8,188 bases of DNA from an uncultured beta proteobacterium (GTDB lineage: Bacteria > Pseudomonadota > Gammaproteobacteria > Burkholderiales > Rhodocyclaceae), in assembly GCA_903917505.1 (NCBI GenBank), contig CAIXAY010000216.1, positions 1-8,188 of the forward strand, read 5' to 3'. A program made the translations under genes and the position numbers. Position 1 is the stretch's first letter. Every line of letters starts with the position of its first letter. The notes beneath the pieces were generated by a model that worked only from the letters and a program-made list of their open reading frames with translations, ran no database searches and had not been told where the DNA came from. This document shows positions 1-6,448 of this stretch, piece by piece.

Positions 1-715
<715 letters not shown>

Positions 716-748
716 GGAGTTTTAAGATCCGTGTTGGGGATTGGAGAC

Positions 749-778
749 GAAGAAAACCGGCCGGAGATGCGCGGCCGG
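749..778 (-). terminator. Rho-independent terminator after the GcvR-like gene
   Basis: On the minus strand a perfect 7-bp stem CCGGCCG/CGGCCGG (757-763 with 772-778) with an 8-base loop is followed at once by TTTTCTTC. It starts about 26 bases past the stop of the GcvR-like gene and ends about 34 bases before the ettA start. This is the classic intrinsic form, though the U-run is short and broken by a C. Confidence 0.7.
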
Positions 779-804
779 GAAGATAGTGGCGCCGGGCGGG
801 ACGA

Positions 805-1368
805 TCAAGTGCGTATGGTTTCGTCGAGCGTGATATCGACCATCAGGTCGTTCGACAGGCGCTCGAGGTCGGCCGTCAGCGCGCGCGCGTCGAGCGTCGG
901 CGCAGCGGTGAGCACGGCGTTGGCGTGAAAGAGAACCGCCGCCGACATCGGCGCGCTGGACGTATGCGTGTTGAGGTCTTCGACGTTGATCGCATGCCGC
1001 GCGAGCACCTGCGACACTTCGCGCACGATGCCGATGCGGTCGTGGCCGACCAGCGCGAGCTTGAGCCGGCGGTTGCCGCTGGCGATGGGCTCATCCGTCG
1101 CCGACAACTCGCAACTGACGCGCAGACCGGACAGCCTGGCGAGCGCGGCCTTGAGCGCTTCGGCTTGAGCCGCGCCAACACCGACGCAGACGATGCCGGC
1201 GAATTTGCCCGCGAGGTGCGACATCGACGACTCGAGCCAGTTGCCCTGGTGTTCGCTGATCGCCGCGGCAAGCGCTTCGACCAGGCCCGGACGATCGTCG
1301 CCGATCACGGTGAGGACGAGGGAAATGCTATCGCTGCGGGCATCGCTGCCAGTGTTACGCAGGCTCAT
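805..1368 (-). CDS. GcvR-like protein with two ACT domains
   Basis: This 187-residue protein has two ACT-type regions, about 15-90 (opening SLVLTVIGDDRPGLVEAL) and about 102-180 (opening KLALVGHDRIGIVREV). That length and layout match E. coli GcvR (about 190 residues). GcvR senses glycine and acts through GcvA to repress the glycine-cleavage operon. Here no gcvA or gcv genes are in view, so a glycine role is only inferred; a general ACT-domain amino-acid sensor is the alternative. There is no catalytic domain and no DNA-binding domain. I chose the ATG at 1368 because GGAG (1375-1378) sits 6 bases upstream. An in-frame ATG at 1398 would add 10 residues but has no good ribosome site. It lies 50 bases downstream of the esterase gene on the same strand and is followed by a terminator, so it probably ends a transcription unit. 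Confidence 0.85.
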   Translation of the reverse strand: MSLRNTGSDARSDSISLVLTVIGDDRPGLVEALAAAISEHQGNWLESSMSHLAGKFAGIVCVGVGAAQAEALKAALARLSGLRVSCELSATDEPIASGNRRLKLALVGHDRIGIVREVSQVLARHAINVEDLNTHTSSAPMSAAVLFHANAVLTAAPTLDARALTADLERLSNDLMVDITLDETIRT

Positions 1369-1386
1369 GGTTGACTCCGGGCATGG

Positions 1387-1400
1387 CAATGCCGGCATTG
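1387..1400. repeat. 14-bp perfect palindrome upstream of the GcvR-like gene
   Basis: CAATGCCGGCATTG reads identically on both strands. It lies 19 bases before the chosen start, in the 50-bp gap between the esterase and GcvR-like genes, and overlaps a rejected upstream start codon. It could be an operator or a small RNA hairpin. By chance about 0.5 such sites are expected in a window this size, so the position is the only argument for it. Confidence 0.3.
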
Positions 1401-1418
1401 TAACCTGCGCTTCTCGAG

Positions 1419-2075
1419 CTAGCGAAGCAAACCCTGCTTGCGCAGCGCGCTGGCCGCTTCCTTGCCGATCTCCTGCTGCCCGCTGTCGTTCGGATGCAGG
1501 CGGTCGAGCTTGAGTTCGGGCTTGGCGAGAATCTTGGCGAGAACGTTCTGGATCAAGGGAATCTTCTTCCGCTCGCCGATCTCCGCATAAAACGGCGCAT
1601 CGGCAAGGCTTGCGAAGAAGATGCCGGCGAGCTCCGGCTTGGGCACGCTCATCAGGATGGGTCGCGCGCCGTGGCCTTCGATTTCGGCGAGCATGGTTTC
1701 CAGGTTGGCGACGATGGCCGTTGGCGATTGCCGGCGCAACATGTCGTTGCCGCCGAGTTCGATGATCACCGCGACCGGTTGATGCTCATCGAGCAGCGCC
1801 GGCAGGCGTTCGACGCCGCCCGCGGTGGTGTCGCCGCTGACGCCGGCGTTGACCACCTGCCAGCCGGTCTCGCTGGCCAGCCTGGTTGTCCACGCGTGCT
1901 CGGGGCCGAGTCCATAGCCGGCGGTGATGCTGTCGCCGATGACCAGGACCTTGGCGCCGGCCGGCAGCGCGTCGAACTTGGCACCGGCGCAGGCGGCGAG
2001 GAGCAGCAACAGCGCAGCAAACCAGATGCGCGTGTTCGCCCGGAAGCGAATCGTAAACTTGTCATTGACCGGCAT
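1419..2075 (-). CDS. SGNH/GDSL-family esterase or lysophospholipase (TesA-like), putative lipoprotein
   Basis: SGNH hydrolases cleave acyl esters and thioesters; TesA-like members act on lysophospholipids, acyl thioesters or aryl esters. With the chosen start the protein has 218 residues. It carries all four blocks: GDSITAGYG (47-55, nucleophile Ser49), NAGVSGDTTAGG (76-87, oxyanion Gly), LGGNDMLRR (107-115, Asn110) and DRLHPN (191-196, catalytic Asp191 and His194). The N-terminus has basic residues, then a run of leucines and the lipobox LAAC with Cys29, so export and lipidation are predicted; alanine at +2 would favour the outer membrane. In-frame ATGs at 2105 and 2093 are alternatives, and none of the three has a strong ribosome site. 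I chose 2075 because it gives a normal-length signal peptide. It sits 60 bases downstream of fpr on the same strand. The family is certain; the substrate is unknown. Confidence 0.88.
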   Translation of the reverse strand: MPVNDKFTIRFRANTRIWFAALLLLLAACAGAKFDALPAGAKVLVIGDSITAGYGLGPEHAWTTRLASETGWQVVNAGVSGDTTAGGVERLPALLDEHQPVAVIIELGGNDMLRRQSPTAIVANLETMLAEIEGHGARPILMSVPKPELAGIFFASLADAPFYAEIGERKKIPLIQNVLAKILAKPELKLDRLHPNDSGQQEIGKEAASALRKQGLLR

Positions 2076-2135
2076 GGCCCAATGATAGGCCATCGGGACA
2101 GGCATCGGGAACAGGCGTTCGCGATGCCGGCCGTG

Positions 2136-2912
2136 CTACTTCTCGACGAAAGCGCGTTCGATGACGTAATCGCCCGTCGCGCCGATGTGCGGCGAGATTT
2201 CGAAGCCGCGCGCATCGAGCAGCGCGCAGCAGTCCTTGATCATCACCGGGCTGCCGCAGATCATGACGCGGTCATTGGCCGGATCGAAAGGCGGCAGGCC
2301 GATGTCGGCGAACAGCTTGCCGCTTTCGATCGCCGCGGTGATGCGGCCCTGATGAAGGAAGGGTTCGCGGGTGACGGTCGGATAGTAGATCAGCTTGTCG
2401 CGCACGAGGTCGGCGAAGAACTCGTGGTTCGGCAACTCGTGGCTGATGAAATCGCGGTAAGCCAGTTCGCTCACCGTGCGCGCGCCGTGCACGAGAACGA
2501 CTTTCTCGAAGCGCTCGTAGCTTTCCGGATCCTGGATCAGGCTGAGGAAGGGCGCAAGTCCGGTGCCGGTGGCCAGCATGTAGAGGTGCTTGCCCGGCCT
2601 CAAGTCGCGCAGGACCAGCGTTCCGGTCGGCTTGCGGCTGACCACGACGGCGTCGCCGACCGCGAGCTTCTGCAGCTTAGAGGTCAGCGGGCCGTTCGCC
2701 ACCTTGATGCTGAAGAATTCGAGGAACTCGTCGTGGTTGGCGCTGGCGATGCTGTAGGCGCGCGTCAGCGGCCGGCCCTCATGCTCGAGGCCGAGCATAA
2801 CGAACTGGCCGTTGATGAAACGCAGGCCGGCGTCGCGCGTCGTGCGGAAGCTGAACAGCTTGTCGTTCCAGTGATGGACGGAAAGGACGCGCTGCGTGGA
2901 CAAAGTGCTCAT
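2136..2912 (-). CDS. fpr: Ferredoxin/flavodoxin--NADP+ reductase
   Basis: Fpr is a cytoplasmic FAD enzyme that moves electrons between NADPH and ferredoxin or flavodoxin. It serves Fe-S cluster repair, radical enzymes and oxidative-stress defence. The 258-residue protein has the FAD-binding motif RAYS (51-54), the NADP(H)-side glycine motif GTGLAP (116-121), and VMICGSP (216-222) of the nicotinamide pocket. It ends in FVEK, the short C-terminal tail typical of bacterial Fpr, where an aromatic residue near the end stacks on the flavin. Length fits the family (E. coli about 248). The start is ATG with AGGG (2918-2921) 5 bases upstream. It is divergent from a LysR gene, the arrangement known for fpr and finR in Pseudomonas. 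Downstream on the same strand are the esterase and GcvR-like genes, which may be co-transcribed. Confidence 0.95.
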   Translation of the reverse strand: MSTLSTQRVLSVHHWNDKLFSFRTTRDAGLRFINGQFVMLGLEHEGRPLTRAYSIASANHDEFLEFFSIKVANGPLTSKLQKLAVGDAVVVSRKPTGTLVLRDLRPGKHLYMLATGTGLAPFLSLIQDPESYERFEKVVLVHGARTVSELAYRDFISHELPNHEFFADLVRDKLIYYPTVTREPFLHQGRITAAIESGKLFADIGLPPFDPANDRVMICGSPVMIKDCCALLDARGFEISPHIGATGDYVIERAFVEK

Positions 2913-3010
2913 GGTAGCCCTAGGACAGTTTTCAATGCGCCCGATGCTATTGCAGTGGGCACATATCTGTAAAATTGATTATAGTTATAAGCAGTATCTA
3001 GGAAGTGCAT
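2913..3010. promoter_or_regulatory. Divergent fpr/finR control region with LysR-type sites
   Basis: This 98-bp gap contains an AT-rich core unlike its surroundings. On the minus strand a perfect TATAAT (complement at 2978-2983) is a candidate -10 for fpr. No good -35 precedes it, as is usual for activator-dependent promoters. ATC-N9-GAT at 2965-2979 contains T-N11-A, the general LysR-type recognition pattern. A second dyad, TTATA-GT-TATAA, lies at 2979-2990, and ACA-N4-TGT at 2961-2970. On the plus strand, TATAAG at 2986-2991 could serve as -10 for the LysR gene. The sites are seen; their use by FinR is inferred from the divergent layout. Confidence 0.55.
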
Positions 3011-3937
3011 ATGAAGTTTACCTTGCGGCAAATGGCGGTATTCGTCGCGGTCGCGCGCCAGGAAAGCGTGTCGCGCGCGGCCGAAGCGCTGTCGCTGTCG
3101 CAGTCGGCGACCAGCATGGCGCTCGCCGAACTCGAGCGCCTTTACGACACCCAGCTCTTCGACCGCCTCGGCAAGTCCCTGCGGCTCAACGAGCTTGGCC
3201 AGGCGCTGTTGCCGCAGGCGCTCGAGTTGATCGAGCGGGCCACGGCGATCGAGACCGTCCTCGAAGGGCGCGCCGGCTTCGGCAAGCTGCGCATCGGCGC
3301 GACGCTGACCATCGGCAACTACCTGGCGACGCTGATCGTCGCGGATTATCTCAAGCGCCATCCGGAAAGCTCGGCGCAATTGCAGGTGCATAACACGGCG
3401 ACGATCATCGACCAGCTGGCGCGTTACGAACTCGACCTCGGCCTCATCGAAGGGACTTGCCGCCACCCCGATCTCGTCGTCGAGCCCTGGGTCGAAGACG
3501 AACTCGTCGTATTCTGTGCGCCGGCACATCCGCTCGCCAAGCGGCGTTCGGCAACGCTGGCCAGGCTGGCCAAGGAACACTGGATCGTGCGCGAGCCCGG
3601 TTCCGGAACGCGCGAGACGCTCGATCAGGCCTTGCGGCACCACCATTCCGAGTTGAAAGTGCGGCTCGAACTCGAGCACACCGAAGCGATCAAGCGCGCC
3701 GTCGAGTTCGGCCTCGGCATCGGCTGCATTTCTCGGCTGGCACTGCGCGAAGCCTTCCGGCGCGGCAGCCTGGTGCCGATTGAAACGCCGGAACTCGATC
3801 TCTTGCGGCATTTCCAGTTTGTCTGGCACAAACGCAAGTTCCACACCGCCGGCATGCGCGAATTCGTCGCGCTGTGCCGCGCGATGACCGCCGGCGTCAA
3901 GCGCAGCGACGAGATCGAGTGGCCTTTTATTCCGTGA
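3011..3937 (+). CDS. finR: LysR-family transcriptional regulator, probable FinR (activator of fpr)
   Basis: This 308-residue LysR protein has a winged helix-turn-helix at about 4-62. The recognition part is SRAAEALSLSQSATSMALAE (21-40), followed by the wing LFDRLGKSLRLNELGQALL (49-67). A linker helix and a periplasmic-binding-like sensor domain (about 92-295) follow, with GKLRIGATLTIGNYL at the start of the sensor and GLGIGCIS (234-241) near its end. The sensor is of the CysB/CysL-like kind. In Pseudomonas, FinR is a LysR regulator divergent from fpr that induces it under superoxide stress and on certain sulfur sources; the same layout here supports the name. I chose ATG 3011 because GGAA (3001-3004) lies 6 bases upstream; a GTG at 3005 overlaps that spacer and is unlikely. 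The identity as LysR is sure; FinR rests mainly on context. Confidence 0.85.
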   Translation: MKFTLRQMAVFVAVARQESVSRAAEALSLSQSATSMALAELERLYDTQLFDRLGKSLRLNELGQALLPQALELIERATAIETVLEGRAGFGKLRIGATLTIGNYLATLIVADYLKRHPESSAQLQVHNTATIIDQLARYELDLGLIEGTCRHPDLVVEPWVEDELVVFCAPAHPLAKRRSATLARLAKEHWIVREPGSGTRETLDQALRHHHSELKVRLELEHTEAIKRAVEFGLGIGCISRLALREAFRRGSLVPIETPELDLLRHFQFVWHKRKFHTAGMREFVALCRAMTAGVKRSDEIEWPFIP

Positions 3938-3939
3938 CA

Positions 3940-3959
3940 GCGGCCGCCGAAGCGGCCGC
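3940..3959. terminator. Bidirectional hairpin between convergent finR and TRAP receptor genes
   Basis: GCGGCCGC-CGAA-GCGGCCGC forms a perfect 8-bp stem in the 33-bp gap between two convergent stop codons. Read on the minus strand the loop is TTCG closed by C-G, the hyperstable C(UUCG)G tetraloop. The tail on the plus strand is GTCTGCTTTATC and on the minus strand TGTCACGGAATAAAA. Neither is a strong U-run, so it may terminate weakly or act mainly as a 3' end stabiliser. Confidence 0.6.
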
Positions 3960-3970
3960 GTCTGCTTTAT

Positions 3971-4993
3971 CTACTTGCCGCCGCGGAACTTGGCGATTGC
4001 ATCCACCATTTCCTTGTAGCGCTCGGGGCTGTATTCCTTGGCAAACTTGTCGTGCATCGGCAAGACTTTCTCGCGCATCTTGGCAAGTTCGGCCGCGGCC
4101 ACTTCATTGACAATCAACTTCTTCTCTTTGACGACATTCAGAGAGTCGGCTTCAAGTTTTTCGGCCATTGCCCACTGCTGAACCTTGGCCTCGTCAAACG
4201 CGTCCTTCAGCAACTTCTTCTCGTCGGCGGTCAACGTGTCCCAGATCTTCTTGCTGAACAGGACCGATTGCGGCTCGTACATGTGGCGAGTGAGCGACAT
4301 GTATTTCTGCACTTCGTAATACTTGGAAAAGTTGACATTGATCATCGGCTGGGCACAGCCATCGACAATTCTCGTCTCGAGCGCATTGTAGAGTTCCGCC
4401 ACGGCCATCGACACCGCGTTGCCGCCGAGGTCGTTGATGAACTCGATGTTGATCGGCGTCTCGGTCACGCGCAGCTTTTGCCCCTTGAAGTCTTCAGCGG
4501 TAACGATCGGATGCTTGTTGCTCAGCATGTTGAGGAAGCCGAAGCCGAAATAGCCGAGGCCGACGATACCCTTGGGTTCGAGGGAGGCGTGGATCTTCTG
4601 TCCGACGGGGCCATCCAGCACGGTTTGAACTTCCTTCCAGCTACCCCAAAGGAAGGGGAGCTGGACCAATCCGGCTTCCTTGGAGTTGCCCACCAGCAGG
4701 CTGGTGTACATGCTCGTCATTTCGATGGTGCCGCCCTGCATCGCCGACAAGGCCTGGACATCCTTGCCGAGCGTCCCGTTGGGGAAGAGCTTCACGACAA
4801 TCTTGCCGCCGCTCTTCTTGGCGACCAGGTCGGCAAAGATTTTGGCGCCCTCGTGCTGCGGGTTGCCTTCGCCGTTGGCGTAGGCCATGCGCATCACATG
4901 GTCCCTGATGTCGGCGGCGCAGGCCATGCCGGCGGCCAGCAACATGCTGCAGAGCGCAGTAAGTGCAACGATTCCTTTGAATGCCTTGTTCAT
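3971..4993 (-). CDS. TRAP transporter solute-binding protein, DctP family
   Basis: DctP-family receptors are periplasmic proteins that capture organic or sugar acids and deliver them to a DctQ/DctM membrane pair driven by an ion gradient. The 340-residue protein has a signal peptide (MNKAFKG, a hydrophobic stretch, then AXA cleavage site ACA ending at 26). Typical DctP landmarks follow: FPNGTLGKD (70-78), LVQLPFLWGS (109-118), LRVTETP (174-180) with Arg175 in the place that usually salt-bridges the ligand carboxylate, and AELYNALETRIVDG (199-212). The start has a full AGGAGG (5000-5005) 6 bases upstream. It lies 102 bases after the oxidoreductase on the same strand, and that gap shows no clear terminator. 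No DctQ or DctM gene is in the window, and the gene is the last of its unit. The ligand cannot be told from sequence. Confidence 0.93.
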   Translation of the reverse strand: MNKAFKGIVALTALCSMLLAAGMACAADIRDHVMRMAYANGEGNPQHEGAKIFADLVAKKSGGKIVVKLFPNGTLGKDVQALSAMQGGTIEMTSMYTSLLVGNSKEAGLVQLPFLWGSWKEVQTVLDGPVGQKIHASLEPKGIVGLGYFGFGFLNMLSNKHPIVTAEDFKGQKLRVTETPINIEFINDLGGNAVSMAVAELYNALETRIVDGCAQPMINVNFSKYYEVQKYMSLTRHMYEPQSVLFSKKIWDTLTADEKKLLKDAFDEAKVQQWAMAEKLEADSLNVVKEKKLIVNEVAAAELAKMREKVLPMHDKFAKEYSPERYKEMVDAIAKFRGGK

Positions 4994-5095
4994 GTGTTCC
5001 CTCCTGTGGATAAATACCGGTCGTCATCGCCGGACTTGACACCTGATGTATCGACTTGCCTGGGTGTGTCTCTTGCGCCATGCCTGGAATGTTCA

Positions 5096-6205
5096 TCAGG
5101 GCACGGATGTCATCGTTCTTGGAGCAAATGCGCTGTGCGTACAGCCCGCTGCGCTGCCGGATTCTGCGGACAGGCTGACCCGCTCGCCGCTCGTTGCCGC
5201 CCGCGCGACGGCGAGAGCGACCTCCAGGGTCCGCGTTGCGTCGCGCACGCTGCAGCGCGGTGTTTCCTCGCCGCGGATGACCTTGCAGAAGTGCGCGATC
5301 TGCTTGAACAGCGGGTCCGCATCGATGCGTTCCAGTTGCGTTCGGTTCAGCGGCTTCATCCACGAGCGTTCGCCCGTGTAGGTCAGGAGCTTCATGGTCG
5401 GCACCGCCAGCGAGCCCTTCGTGCCGGCAATGAAATAGCAGTTCTCGTCCGGGAAGTAATCGTAGTCCTTGTTCTCTCCGGACGTTTGTTCCCAGCTGCG
5501 CGGACTCGCCGCGCAATCGGAAAGCATGAAGGTCCCCAGGGCGCCGTTGGCGAAACGCAGATTGATCGCCGCCGTGTCCTCGATTTCAAAGCCGCGCGTG
5601 GCATTGGACGCGAAGGCCTGGACTTCGACGATATCGCCAATCAAGGCGCGAAGATTGTCGATTTCGTGAATCAAATTGACGAGGATGGGGCCGGCGCCCT
5701 TTTGTTTGCGCCAGGAAGCGACGTCGTAATAACTGTCGGGCTTGAAAAAGGTTGCGCTGGCGGTTACCGCAACGAGCTTGCCGAGCGCGCCGCTGGCGAT
5801 GATGGCGCGCGCCTGTTCGAGAATCGCGCTGTGGCGGCGGTGGTGGCCGACGAGAACCGGAACCTTGGCCTCTTCGACTGCAAGAACCAGCCGTTGCGCG
5901 TCTTCCAGGGAATCGGAAATCGGCTTTTCGACAAGTACCGCAATGCCTGCGGCGATGCATTTCAGGGTGTCTGAAACATGCAGCTTGTTCGGCGTCGCCA
6001 GGACCACGCCATCCGGCCGCATCGCTTCAAGCAGGTCGTGCAGCCGGGTGAAGAGGGGCACGCCGGCAGCCCTGGCCTTGGCAAGAGCCTCGGGGTCGGG
6101 ATCGACCAGCGCAACAAGCTCGCATTCCTCATGCTGCTGTATGCAGCGGATATGGTCGCGGCCAATAACGCCGGCGCCCGCGACGGCAATTCGCAAACGA
6201 CTCAC
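5096..6205 (-). CDS. Gfo/Idh/MocA-family NAD(P)-dependent oxidoreductase
   Basis: This family oxidises or reduces sugars, inositols, sugar acids and related compounds with a bound nicotinamide cofactor. The 369-residue protein starts with a Rossmann fold: GAGVIG at 10-15, then an acidic residue in LVDPD (33-37) at the end of strand 2. VEKPIS (92-97) carries the family's conserved Lys94. The C-terminal domain has NLIHEIDNLR (177-186), with His180 in the usual catalytic position. The start is GTG: the in-frame TGA 21 bases upstream rules out a longer protein, and GGGGGA lies about 8 bases upstream. The last 25 residues, rich in Ala and Ser, look like an unconserved tail. It heads a unit with the TRAP receptor and is divergent from a NahR-like regulator, which suggests catabolism of the imported acid. 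The exact substrate is unknown. Confidence 0.9.
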   Translation of the reverse strand: MSRLRIAVAGAGVIGRDHIRCIQQHEECELVALVDPDPEALAKARAAGVPLFTRLHDLLEAMRPDGVVLATPNKLHVSDTLKCIAAGIAVLVEKPISDSLEDAQRLVLAVEEAKVPVLVGHHRRHSAILEQARAIIASGALGKLVAVTASATFFKPDSYYDVASWRKQKGAGPILVNLIHEIDNLRALIGDIVEVQAFASNATRGFEIEDTAAINLRFANGALGTFMLSDCAASPRSWEQTSGENKDYDYFPDENCYFIAGTKGSLAVPTMKLLTYTGERSWMKPLNRTQLERIDADPLFKQIAHFCKVIRGEETPRCSVRDATRTLEVALAVARAATSGERVSLSAESGSAAGCTHSAFAPRTMTSVP

Positions 6206-6308
6206 GCTATCAAGTCCCCCGGATAATAGTCAAGTGGCCTTCGCCAGCTTCTTTCGCGCATGGTGCCAAGCCCGCATTTTGCGCTGCCTGGGCCTGTCGT
6301 CTGAAGGC

Positions 6309-6337
6309 ACTATAGGGTTGCCAATTAATCTTGTAAA
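6309..6337 (-). promoter_or_regulatory. Sigma70 promoter of the oxidoreductase-TRAP receptor unit
   Basis: On the minus strand TTTACA (complement at 6332-6337) and TATAGT (complement at 6309-6314) are separated by exactly 17 bases; each matches five of six consensus bases. Transcription would start near 6302, giving a leader of about 97 bases before the GTG at 6205. The -35 box lies inside the ATCT-N8-AGAT dyad, so a LysR-type regulator bound there would contact polymerase directly. Confidence 0.65.
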
Positions 6338-6343
6338 TTAGAT
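6328..6343. promoter_or_regulatory. Candidate LysR operator, ATCT-N8-AGAT
   Basis: A 4-bp inverted repeat with an 8-base spacer is centred at about -33 of the minus-strand promoter, and it also covers the -35 region of the plus-strand LysR promoter. LysR activators commonly place their activation site at this position. The site is seen; binding is inferred. Confidence 0.5.
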
Positions 6344-6366
6344 GAGATATATACGGCCCATATAAT
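6338..6366 (+). promoter_or_regulatory. Promoter of the NahR-like LysR gene with overlapping dyad
   Basis: A perfect TATAAT lies at 6361-6366, with a weak TTAGAT 17 bases upstream (6338-6343). A second dyad, TATA-c-GG-c-CC-a-TATA (6350-6364), contains T-N11-A (6352/6364) and overlaps this -10. It is about 55 bases upstream of the divergent start point. This is the usual layout in which a LysR protein represses itself from its recognition site. Transcription would start near 6373, leaving a leader of about 75 bases to the preferred start codon. Confidence 0.55.
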
Positions 6367-6433
6367 TGAGGATATGATGAATCGAGGGCCTGACTGGATC
6401 CGATCGCCGGGGCTGTCGCTGCAGCGCGTTTGC

Positions 6434-6443
6434 AAGGGAAGGG
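6434..6443 (+). promoter_or_regulatory. Ribosome binding site deciding the LysR start at 6449
   Basis: AAGGGAAGGG ends 5 bases before the ATG at 6449. The in-frame ATG at 6374 lies almost on the predicted transcription start and so has no room for a ribosome site. Confidence 0.7.
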
Positions 6444-6448
6444 CGCCA

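Noticed and set aside
1494..2972. A 492-codon open frame on the plus strand, antisense to the esterase and fpr
   Set aside because: Same explanation: composition is that of an antisense shadow, and both genes on the other strand have complete catalytic motifs.
2909..3844. A 311-codon open frame on the minus strand opposite finR
   Set aside because: It has no domain. It would run through the fpr/finR promoter gap and is antisense to a clear LysR gene.
4994..5095. A possible separate promoter or hairpin between the oxidoreductase and the TRAP receptor
   Set aside because: Only a poor TATTTA with no fitting -35 and a 4-bp CCGG stem were found; neither is better than chance.
5096..5170. A possible frameshift creating the unusual C-terminal tail of the oxidoreductase
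   Set aside because: The conserved family core is complete before the tail, and C-terminal ends of this family vary; nothing in another frame continues a known motif.
4641..5516. A 291-codon minus-strand frame bridging the oxidoreductase and TRAP receptor genes
   Set aside because: It is an out-of-frame reading of two real genes on the same strand, with no domain of its own; no fusion or frameshift is supported.
4052..5974. A 640-codon open frame on the plus strand, antisense to the TRAP receptor and oxidoreductase genes
   Set aside because: It shows no recognisable domain and is rich in Arg, Asp, Val and His. It lies opposite two well-supported genes; in GC-rich DNA the frame opposite a real gene often stays open by codon bias.
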